Positions 1 to 5,003 of a stretch of DNA of 5,003 bases are shown one piece after another. Origin of the DNA: Acidobacteriaceae bacterium (GTDB lineage: Bacteria; Acidobacteriota; Terriglobia; Terriglobales; Acidobacteriaceae); the NCBI GenBank assembly GCA_003139975.1, contig PLHN01000343.1, positions 868-5,870 of the forward strand, given 5' to 3'. The notes below the pieces were generated by a model that searched no databases, was not told the DNA's origin, and saw only the letters and a program-made list of their open reading frames with translations. The position numbers and the translations under genes are program-made. Positions within the stretch are counted from its first letter, which is position 1. Each line of letters starts with the position of its first letter.

Positions 1-513
1 ATCTGCTATCGCCTGCTGCGCTACCTAAATTCTCCCGTTTTTGGTTTTTCCCTCGAAATCAAGTCCGTGCGTCATGCCATGGCGATCCTGGGAGAACGTG
101 AGTTGCGGCGCTGGATCCGGCTGGTGGTTACGGTGGGCGCGGCGGAACAAAGATGCAGCGAACTGATACTCATGGCGCTGACGCGGGCCCGGTTCTGCGA
201 ACTGCTTTCCGAACCGCTGAAGTCGAATCACGACCTGTTCCTTATGGGACTGCTATCCATCATGGATGTGATTCTCGAGATCGAGATGGGCAGGCTTCTC
301 GAACAGGTTCCCGTTGACCATGCCATCAAGAGCGCATTGCTGGGGCAGGAAAGCAGCCTGCGGCCGCTCTATCGGCTCATGCTGGCGCAGGAGTTGGGGG
401 AATGGGCCAGTGCGACCGAATTTGCCCGGCAACTTGGCCTCACGGACGAGCAGGTCGCCGACACCTGGTGGCTGGCGCTGACGTGGGCACAGGAAGTGAC
501 GGGGAGCGTGTAA
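1..513 (+). CDS. HDOD-domain signalling protein, C-terminal part (probably EAL-HDOD, YuxH-like); 5' end outside window
   Basis: Frame 1 is open from the first base of the window to a TAA at 511-513, giving 170 residues with no start codon needed inside, so this is the 3' part of a longer gene. Residues 2-45 (CYRLLRYLNSP..., then SVRHAMAILGERELRRWIRL) match the HDOD core as found in YuxH-type proteins: a helix ending in LLRxxNS, then S(V/I)RHAxxxLGxxxLRRWxxL. Residues 53-70 (SELILMALTRARFCELL) and 80-115 (FLMGLLSIMDVILEIEMGRLL...) continue the family pattern. HDOD is an HD-related domain that usually lacks the metal-binding catalytic residues and acts in signalling. In this subfamily it is normally fused to an N-terminal EAL (cyclic-di-GMP phosphodiesterase-like) domain; that part is not visible here, so EAL is inference. 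It is cytoplasmic with no membrane segment in the visible part. The gene is convergent with hpf, so it is not part of that operon. The GTG at 67 is an internal valine codon, not a start. Confidence 0.85.
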   Translation: MCYRLLRYLNSPVFGFSLEIKSVRHAMAILGERELRRWIRLVVTVGAAEQRCSELILMALTRARFCELLSEPLKSNHDLFLMGLLSIMDVILEIEMGRLLEQVPVDHAIKSALLGQESSLRPLYRLMLAQELGEWASATEFARQLGLTDEQVADTWWLALTWAQEVTGSV

Positions 514-522
514 ATCGTTTTC

Positions 523-585
523 ACCGCCGAGAGCGCCGAGAAAAACCACTTTGGGGTTTCTCGGCGATCTTGGCGTCTCGGCGGT
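523..585. repeat. Nested palindrome in the convergent intergenic gap; possible bidirectional terminator
   Basis: Outer arms ACCGCCGAG (523-531) and CTCGGCGGT (577-585) are perfect 9-bp complements. Inner arms CGCCGAGAAA (534-543) and TTTCTCGGCG (557-566) are perfect 10-bp complements around a short loop. The sequence CGCCGAGA recurs in both arms, so several alternative foldings exist. The element starts 9 bp after the stop of the HDOD gene and ends 43 bp before the hpf stop, where two convergent transcripts need termination. No clean U-run follows the outer stem on either strand, so classical intrinsic termination is not certain. Its composition (a short GC-rich word repeated on both strands, with an A-run and T-run inside) resembles dispersed palindromic intergenic repeats seen in environmental bacteria; the family assignment is from memory and unverified. 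Confidence 0.7.
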
Positions 586-628
586 AGAGCTTGGTTTTCC
601 GAGTCGGACGCTCTGAGCCGAACGCTTC

Positions 629-1222
629 CTACGGCGCTTCGATCAGTTCCATTTTTCCGTCGCGCGTGCGATGCAGCACCATCAGCTTGCCCTTGGGATC
701 ACGGAAGATGAAGACGTCGCGATCACGGAAGTGGGCCTCTTTAATCGCCTCTTCGAGCGTCATCGGGCGCATGGCAACCGAGTCTGCGGAACGCACGAGA
801 TGCACCTCGGTTGTCTTGGCCACCGAGGGAAATTTGTGCACCGTTACCGAAACGGTTGCGCTTTCTGCCAGTCCCAGTTCCGTTTCAATGTTCTCGTTCG
901 CGCCCCGCCCGTTGAACTTCTTCACGGCCTTGCGCTTCTTGCTGAGCCACTTCGTTTTGTACTTTAATGCCTGGCTGTGCAGGTGATCGAGCGCGTCGTT
1001 CACCGCCGAGACCATGTCGTGGGCCTGCGCCATGCCAACAATCGGCCCGTTCGGCGGGTTGATGGTGATTTCCGCTTTGTGCCGGTGTTTCTCGACGGTG
1101 AGAATCACCTTGGTTTCGAACCGGTCCCCCAGAATTTTGCGGATCTTGTTGAGGCCGGTTTCAACTTCTTTGCGGATCGCGGGAGACACATCGTAGTGTC
1201 TTCCAGTGTATTCCACGTTCAT
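629..1222 (-). CDS. hpf: Ribosome hibernation-promoting factor, long form (HPF/RaiA family)
   Basis: This 197-residue protein has the two-domain layout of long HPF. The N-terminal S30AE/sigma-54-modulation domain spans about 1-95 (MNVEYTGRHYDVSPAIR..., then VEKHRHKAEITI and DMVSAVNDALDHLHSQALKYK). A lysine-rich linker follows at about 93-137. The C-terminal dimerisation domain spans about 138-197 and carries the typical MRPMTLEEAI, VFIFRD and HRTRDGKMELIEAP blocks. The family binds the 30S subunit across the mRNA/tRNA channel in resting cells, and the C-terminal domain pairs two ribosomes into 100S dimers. Length agrees with long HPF (about 180-200 residues). The ATG at 1220-1222 overlaps the stop of the upstream acyltransferase (ATGA) and has a GGAGG 4 nt ahead, so the start is well supported and translation is probably coupled. 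It is the last minus-strand gene in the window. An hpf next to rpoN is a conserved arrangement in many bacteria. Confidence 0.95.
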   Translation of the reverse strand: MNVEYTGRHYDVSPAIRKEVETGLNKIRKILGDRFETKVILTVEKHRHKAEITINPPNGPIVGMAQAHDMVSAVNDALDHLHSQALKYKTKWLSKKRKAVKKFNGRGANENIETELGLAESATVSVTVHKFPSVAKTTEVHLVRSADSVAMRPMTLEEAIKEAHFRDRDVFIFRDPKGKLMVLHRTRDGKMELIEAP

Positions 1223-2349
1223 GATACCTCCGTTCGGCTGAACTTCGATTTCAGCCGCAGGAAAGGCTTTTCAACGATAAGGTATGACGCACTGCCCATG
1301 GAAGCCACGGTGGCGACTGCGACTGGAGCGAGCAGCCATAACGGGCGACCGTGCAAAAACCGCAGTGTCAAATCGTTGGCCAGTCCATGGTAAAGATACA
1401 TGGGATACGAGATGCGGCCAAGATAACGAGTGAGCGGCCAATTTAGCCACCGCCAGGGCCACGCACTCCCCAGTGCTACGACCTGCACCAGGAAAATCGC
1501 AATGAGAAATGGATCCAGGAAAAACCCGACCGCGTACTTATAGGGATAGTGAAAATGATCCCCCAATGCGATGGATGCAACGAGCAACATCAAAGTGATC
1601 GCCGGCAGGAAAATACGAGACGTAATCGCGCTCCAAAGGCTATTCAGAGCACCCCTCTTGAGCAACACGGCGACCAGGCATCCGATAAACAGATGATCGG
1701 CGCGGCCGTCAAAGGTCACATGAAGACGGCTGTCCGGTACATGAACCCAGAAAAACATGACCCAGCGGTACACGTTCACTGTGGCAATAATGCCGATGAG
1801 GATTCGGGTGAGCTTGCGAAGGTCATACTGAAAGAAAAGGAAAACCCACGGCCAAATAAGGTAAAACTGCTCTTCCACTGCCAAGGACCAAGTGTGGCTG
1901 AGCACCGGACGAACATGGCTGAAGGCCATTCGATAATCGCTGACGTAAAAGAAGGCAGTGAGGTAGTCGATGAAGATGCCTCGCGGGGGAAATCCGCGGC
2001 TGAGCAAATAGAGGCCGAAGTGCAGGAACCAGAAAACGTAGAATGCGGGAAAGATCCGCAGAGCGCGCCGTATGTAGAAGTCTGGAATTGAAACGTCGCC
2101 GCGCCGATCCGACTCTTTCAACAACAGCCAGGTGATTAGGAACCCGCTGAGGACGAAGAAGGTCAGCACACCATGAATTTCGGGGACGTGGGGAACCCTC
2201 AAGTGCACCAGCACCACTAAAATCACGGAGATCGCGCGCAGACCATCCAGCGAGGGAATGCTGCTGCTGTGGAGATTGGCGCGCAGTTGCGCCAGTCCAG
2301 ATATAGCCGGAGCGCGCTCCGGGAGCGTTTCCGCAATCGAGGCTGACAT
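1219..2349 (-). CDS. Membrane O-acyltransferase, acyltransferase-3 family (OafA/YrhL-like)
   Basis: A 376-residue multi-pass membrane protein with the hallmarks of the Acyl_transf_3 family. SLDGLRAISV at 33-42 is followed by H49, giving the R-x10-H motif (R38/H49) thought to be catalytic. Next come GVLTFFVLSGFLIT (60-73), the Arg-rich YIRRALRIFP (92-101), HTWSLAVEEQFYL (152-164), the DHLFIG stretch (218-223), LGRISYPMYLYH (310-321) and VEKPF (359-363) near the C-terminus. I estimate about ten hydrophobic segments. There is no C-terminal SGNH domain, so this is the short stand-alone form. The family moves acetyl or other acyl groups onto cell-surface sugars such as O-antigen, exopolysaccharide, peptidoglycan or macrolides; the substrate here is unknown. 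The start at 2349 has no clear Shine-Dalgarno sequence, but there is no better in-frame start before the conserved SLDG block. The gene begins 77 bp after rpoN and its TGA overlaps the hpf ATG. The few 60-base stretches I compared by eye in its middle part were lower in GC than rpoN, a mild hint of separate origin. Confidence 0.92.
   Translation of the reverse strand: MSASIAETLPERAPAISGLAQLRANLHSSSIPSLDGLRAISVILVVLVHLRVPHVPEIHGVLTFFVLSGFLITWLLLKESDRRGDVSIPDFYIRRALRIFPAFYVFWFLHFGLYLLSRGFPPRGIFIDYLTAFFYVSDYRMAFSHVRPVLSHTWSLAVEEQFYLIWPWVFLFFQYDLRKLTRILIGIIATVNVYRWVMFFWVHVPDSRLHVTFDGRADHLFIGCLVAVLLKRGALNSLWSAITSRIFLPAITLMLLVASIALGDHFHYPYKYAVGFFLDPFLIAIFLVQVVALGSAWPWRWLNWPLTRYLGRISYPMYLYHGLANDLTLRFLHGRPLWLLAPVAVATVASMGSASYLIVEKPFLRLKSKFSRTEVS
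1227..1231 (-). promoter_or_regulatory. Ribosome binding site of hpf
   Basis: The minus strand reads GGAGG, a 4-nt spacer, then ATG. The site lies inside the last codons of the acyltransferase gene and fixes the hpf start. It is the only strong Shine-Dalgarno sequence I find at the three complete starts of the minus-strand cluster. Confidence 0.8.
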
Positions 2350-2426
2350 GGGAAGGATTTTCGAACAACCGCTTACGGCGATACTGTCCTACATTTTATA
2401 ATGGTCCACGAGTCCTCCACGCGGAA

Positions 2427-4292
2427 CTACTTCTTTACCCGGCGTTGGTGTGTGCTTGGGATGCGCATGTCCTCCCGATATTTCGCAACGGTTCGGCGAG
2501 TAACCTGGATCCCTTGCGATTGCAGAATACGGGTGATTTGTTCGTCGGTCAGCGGCCGCCCTGGATCTTCCTCCTCGATCAGCTTCTTGACGCGGCGCTT
2601 CAGGATGAGTAGTGAGGTGCCGCCGCCTTCGGGGCCCTGCACGCCCTCGGAGAAGAAATAGCGCAACTCGAAAACGCCCTGGGGAGTGTGCACGTACTTG
2701 TTCGCCACGGCGCGGCTGACGGTCGAAGGATGCACGCCGATCTCCTCGGCTACTTCTTTGATCATCATGGGCTTCAGCTGATCGATTCCGCGTTCCAGAA
2801 AATCCTGCTGCCGGGCCACGATCGAATAACAGACTTTGGTGATGGTCTGCTTGCGCTGTTCAATATTCTTGATCAGCTGGATAGCGGACTTGTAGCGATC
2901 CTTGACGTAGTTGCGCGTTTCGCGATCGTTGCCATCGCGCGTCAGCAGGCGCTTGTAGGCAGGATTCAGGCGCAACTGTGGCATGTCCTCGTCGTTCATG
3001 ACGATCAGCCACTCATCGCCATGCTTGACGAAGGCGACATCGGGCTCGATCAAACGAGCGGGAGTCTTGTTGTATTGCAGCCCGGGCCGGGGATCGAGCG
3101 TACGGACGTAGTCGAGCGCAGCCTGCACGGCTTCTATGGGGCGGCCGATGGCGCGCGCGATTTCCTTGAACTGTTTAAGCGTAACTGCCTTCAGGTGCTC
3201 ATTCACCACCGCCATTGCATCATGGACGACCTGTTCGGTCGCGCCACTGCCGTTGCGGTGTTGTTGCAACTGATGGAGGTGGTAACGCAACTGATAGAGC
3301 AGGCACTCCCGCAAGTCGCGGCAAGCCACTCCTGGCGGATCGAATTGGCGGACAACGTCGAGAGCCTCGTGCAGGTCGGCTAGGGTAAAGCCCACTGCAA
3401 CGCGGGCCGGGGCTGTCGCGGTCGCCGACGTGCCGTTGCCCGGTGTGCCATTACTCGGTTCGCTGCGTGCAGGGGCCGGCTCGGCGAATGCAGCGACGGG
3501 AGCGTTCGGTAAACCTTCAGGCGCCGGATTCGGCGCCATTATCGGCACGTCAGTCGGCTCGGACAGCGCCGCCTCTGTCATCGAAGGCGTTGGCTGGCCA
3601 TCTTCAGGAACATCGCCGGCGTAGGAGCCATTGGTCGGCGAAGTCGGTTCCGTTCCTGGCTCCTCGACAGCCGCCGTTGCGCCGATGCCCAACGCTTCGG
3701 CCTGCCCTACGATCTTGGCCTGCGTTTCGGCGTCGGCCTCGGGAGCCGCCGCTGGCACCACTCCTAACAATTCTTCGTCGCTGGCGATCAGGTATCCGTC
3801 TTCACTCAGATTGCCAATGATCAACTCGGCCGCTTCGCGTACGGGCGGACGGGTAGAAATCGCGCCCAGCTGCCAAAGGAGATGATCGGTTAGATTGCCC
3901 GGCTTCGACAGGAAGTTTTCGAAGGAGGGCTTTTCGATTTCCTCCATTTCGCCGGAGCTGCGATAACCGGGGTCGAGGTACTCCTGGAAAAACGAGCCGA
4001 AGTCGATCTCCTCGAAAGGATCCTTCTTTTCGTTCGCAGTGATCGGGTTTTCTTCCATTGTCGCCTTGGCTGCAATGCGGTCGCGTTCTTCTTCCTGGCG
4101 CCCGATCTCATCGAGCATTGGGACGGAATCTTCCAGCTCTTCCAGAACCGGGTTTTCGACCATCTCGGAATTGATCATGTCCTTAAGCTCGAGCTTGTTG
4201 AGCGCGAGGACGGACACCATCTGGACGAGACCCGGGGTCAGGATCTGACGCTGCGAGAGCTTGACGCTCAGTTTGTGCTGGAGAAGAACCAT
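2427..4292 (-). CDS. rpoN: RNA polymerase sigma-54 factor
   Basis: At 621 residues this protein is well above the usual roughly 430-520 for RpoN. Region I (1-50) is the Gln/Leu-rich activator-responsive segment with KLSQRQILTPGLVQMVSVL at 11-29. Region II (about 51-120) is acidic. The core RNA polymerase-binding domain starts at about 121 (FENFLSKPGNLTDHLLWQL, then IIGNLSEDGYL at 158-168) and resumes at about 301 with VVRQFDPPGVACRDLRECLLYQL (313-335). These two halves are split by an Ala/Pro/Thr/Glu-rich insert (178-298). The helix-turn-helix (about 509-548, KEVAEEIGVHPSTVSRAVANKYVHTP) contacts the promoter -12 region. The RpoN box TRRTVAKYRE (598-607) recognises the -24 GG element; the usual first residue is Ala, here Thr. 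Sigma-54 needs AAA+ activator proteins to open promoters; none is encoded in the window. The start is fixed by family alignment of region I, although no good Shine-Dalgarno is present. It lies 190 bp downstream of lptB, an order conserved in many diderms. Confidence 0.97.
   Translation of the reverse strand: MVLLQHKLSVKLSQRQILTPGLVQMVSVLALNKLELKDMINSEMVENPVLEELEDSVPMLDEIGRQEEERDRIAAKATMEENPITANEKKDPFEEIDFGSFFQEYLDPGYRSSGEMEEIEKPSFENFLSKPGNLTDHLLWQLGAISTRPPVREAAELIIGNLSEDGYLIASDEELLGVVPAAAPEADAETQAKIVGQAEALGIGATAAVEEPGTEPTSPTNGSYAGDVPEDGQPTPSMTEAALSEPTDVPIMAPNPAPEGLPNAPVAAFAEPAPARSEPSNGTPGNGTSATATAPARVAVGFTLADLHEALDVVRQFDPPGVACRDLRECLLYQLRYHLHQLQQHRNGSGATEQVVHDAMAVVNEHLKAVTLKQFKEIARAIGRPIEAVQAALDYVRTLDPRPGLQYNKTPARLIEPDVAFVKHGDEWLIVMNDEDMPQLRLNPAYKRLLTRDGNDRETRNYVKDRYKSAIQLIKNIEQRKQTITKVCYSIVARQQDFLERGIDQLKPMMIKEVAEEIGVHPSTVSRAVANKYVHTPQGVFELRYFFSEGVQGPEGGGTSLLILKRRVKKLIEEEDPGRPLTDEQITRILQSQGIQVTRRTVAKYREDMRIPSTHQRRVKK
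3399..3761 (-). other. Low-complexity insert within RpoN (residues about 178-298)
   Basis: About 120 residues rich in Ala, Pro, Thr, Glu, Gly and Ser, with recurring EP, SEP and NGT words (for example EPGTEPTSPTNGSY, AEPAPARSEPSNGTPGNGT). It sits between the conserved DGYL block and the FDPPGV block of the core-binding domain, which in typical RpoN are separated by a few tens of residues. It is predicted to be disordered. The reading frame is intact through it and both flanks keep their family motifs, so it is not a frameshift. It accounts for most of the extra length of this RpoN. Confidence 0.85.
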
Positions 4293-4300
4293 TTTCTAAA

Positions 4301-4400
4301 GTTTCAAAGTTTCAAGGTTTCAGGGTTTCAATGTTCAAGAGCTTCGTGCAGACGGGCTGCGTCTGCTATGAAACCTTGAAACTCTGAAACCTTGAAACCT
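4301..4400. repeat. Inverted array of octamer repeats between lptB and rpoN, with an inner hairpin
   Basis: The left arm is a tandem run of 8-mers on the + strand: GTTTCAAA (4301), GTTTCAAG (4309), GTTTCAGG (4317), GTTTCAAT (4325) and a shortened GTTCAAG (4333). The right arm is TGAAACCT (4369), TGAAACTC (4377), TGAAACCT (4385) and TGAAACCT (4393), the reverse complement of the same unit. Positions 4309-4323 pair perfectly with 4384-4398 (15 bp); pairing continues with single mismatches up to about 4338/4369. Inside the loop a second hairpin, GCAGAC (4348-4353) with GTCTGC (4361-4366), encloses 7 nt. In the rpoN mRNA the long stem ends about 17 nt before the start codon and has no U-run after it, so it looks more like a leader structure or a dispersed repeat than an intrinsic terminator. 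The rest of the gap (4401-4482) holds nothing I can name, and I find no convincing promoter there. Confidence 0.8.
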
Positions 4401-4482
4401 GCTCTTTTCTAACTTCTCACGGGCTGCGGCCATCCGGCTCGACACGAAAGTCCAAGATGGCTACGCCTTGGTAACCCAACGC

Positions 4483-5003
4483 TCACACCAGCGAGAAACT
4501 CTCACCCAGATAAACTCTTCGTACCTCCGGGTCACTTCCCAACTCCTCGGGTGTACCCGAGCGGAAAATTCGACCCTCATTGATGATGTAGGCTCGGTCC
4601 GTCACCGACAGCGTTTCGCGGACGTTGTGGTCGGTGATCAGGATTCCGATGCCGCTCGCCCGCAAATCCGAAATGATCTTCTGCAGGTCGAGCACAGCGA
4701 TCGGATCAATGCCGGAAAACGGCTCGTCGAGCAGAATGAACGTCGGGCTGATGCATAGCGAGCGAGCAATCTCGACCCGGCGGCGCTCTCCGCCCGACAG
4801 AGCATAGCCGCGATTCTGCCGGATGTGCTCGAGTCCGAGCTGATCAATCAGCTTCTCAGCCTTCTCGCGGCGCTCATGCCAGGAGATAGGTTGGGCTTCC
4901 AAAACGGCGAGGATATTCTCCTCAACCGTCAATTTGCGAAAGACGGAAGCCTCTTGGGGGAGATAACTGATGCCGTACTCGCGTGCCCGTAAGTACATGG
5001 GAA
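4483..5003 (-). CDS. lptB: LPS export ABC transporter ATPase LptB, C-terminal two-thirds; 5' end outside window
   Basis: The frame stays open to the right edge, so the gene is cut by the window; the ATG at 4996-4998 is internal (family proteins read ...ARxGIGYLPQEASIF at this point). Counting from that Met: the Q-loop region YLPQEASVF (12-20, Gln15), the LptB-typical [15 protein letters not shown] (20-34), the ABC signature [15 protein letters not shown] (67-81), Walker [14 protein letters not shown] (87-99, Asp91/Glu92), and the H-loop His124 in [12 protein letters not shown] (119-130). The C-terminus YLGESFSLV is the usual LptB ending. The Walker A motif lies outside the window. LptB is the cytoplasmic ATPase that, with LptF and LptG, extracts LPS from the inner membrane and drives it across the periplasm through LptC, LptA and Lpt[10 protein letters not shown], the YLPQEAS block and the rpoN neighbour separate it from the LivF/LivG-type ATPases it resembles. 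Its presence implies an LPS-bearing outer membrane. Confidence 0.95.
   Translation of the reverse strand, partial: PMYLRAREYGISYLPQEASVFRKLTVEENILAVLEAQPISWHERREKAEKLIDQLGLEHIRQNRGYALSGGERRRVEIARSLCISPTFILLDEPFSGIDPIAVLDLQKIISDLRASGIGILITDHNVRETLSVTDRAYIINEGRIFRSGTPEELGSDPEVRRVYLGESFSLV

Noticed and set aside
253..549. 98-residue open frame on the minus strand opposite the HDOD gene
   Set aside because: The + strand frame carries continuous HDOD motifs from the window edge to its stop, so the minus frame is a shadow. It also runs into the palindromic element.
1549..2091. 180-residue open frame on the + strand opposite the acyltransferase
   Set aside because: It is antisense to a gene with clear family motifs. 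Its translation is hydrophilic with no recognisable domain, as expected for the complement of a membrane-protein gene.
1823..2368. 181-residue minus-strand frame overlapping the acyltransferase start
   Set aside because: It is out of frame with the acyltransferase and composed of Arg/Ser/Pro-rich shadow sequence, whereas the overlapping frame has all the family motifs.
2350..2426. Possible promoter for the acyltransferase (a TATAAA-like word on the minus strand around 2395-2402)
   Set aside because: There is no -35 hexamer at a proper distance and no sigma-54 GG-N10-GC pattern, so I cannot support a promoter. I also see no terminator hairpin after rpoN.
2688..3383. 231-residue open frame on the + strand opposite rpoN
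   Set aside because: It is a complement-strand shadow of the conserved C-terminal half of rpoN in GC-rich DNA; it resembles no family I know.
4301..4400. CRISPR-like array from the regular repeats
   Set aside because: The units are contiguous 8-mers in inverted orientation with no spacers.

Overview
The window looks like an ordinary chromosomal segment of a diderm (Gram-negative) bacterium. GC is moderate to high, and the lptB - rpoN - hpf gene order is the conserved proteobacterial-type cluster that links LPS export to sigma-54. The protein sequences, the long two-domain HPF and a neighbouring EAL/HDOD-type protein fit Acidobacteriota (Terriglobia) best. That taxonomic call is inference from family resemblance and gene order, not from a marker gene.

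Layout, left to right. Positions 1-513 (+) hold the C-terminal end of an HDOD-domain protein, probably an EAL-HDOD (YuxH-like) signalling protein whose N-terminus lies left of the window. Positions 514-628 are a short convergent intergenic gap with a nested palindromic element that could terminate transcription from both sides. The rest reads on the minus strand, from right to left: lptB (4483-5003, 5' end outside the window), a 190-bp gap with a striking inverted array of octamer repeats, rpoN (2427-4292), a 77-bp gap, an OafA-type membrane acyltransferase (1219-2349), and hpf (629-1222), whose start codon overlaps the acyltransferase stop codon as ATGA.

How the genes fit together: LptB powers LPS transport, RpoN is the sigma-54 factor, and long HPF dimerises and hibernates ribosomes. 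Their co-location is conserved although they do not share a biochemical pathway. The acyltransferase is the unexpected member. It sits between rpoN and hpf, is translationally coupled to hpf, and could modify a surface glycan or lipid.

Most unusual points: a roughly 120-residue Ala/Pro/Thr/Glu-rich insert inside the RpoN core-binding region, the octamer inverted array directly in front of rpoN, and the acyltransferase inside the rpoN-hpf unit. I see no CRISPR array, tRNA, rRNA, transposase, or convincing undescribed multi-gene system.
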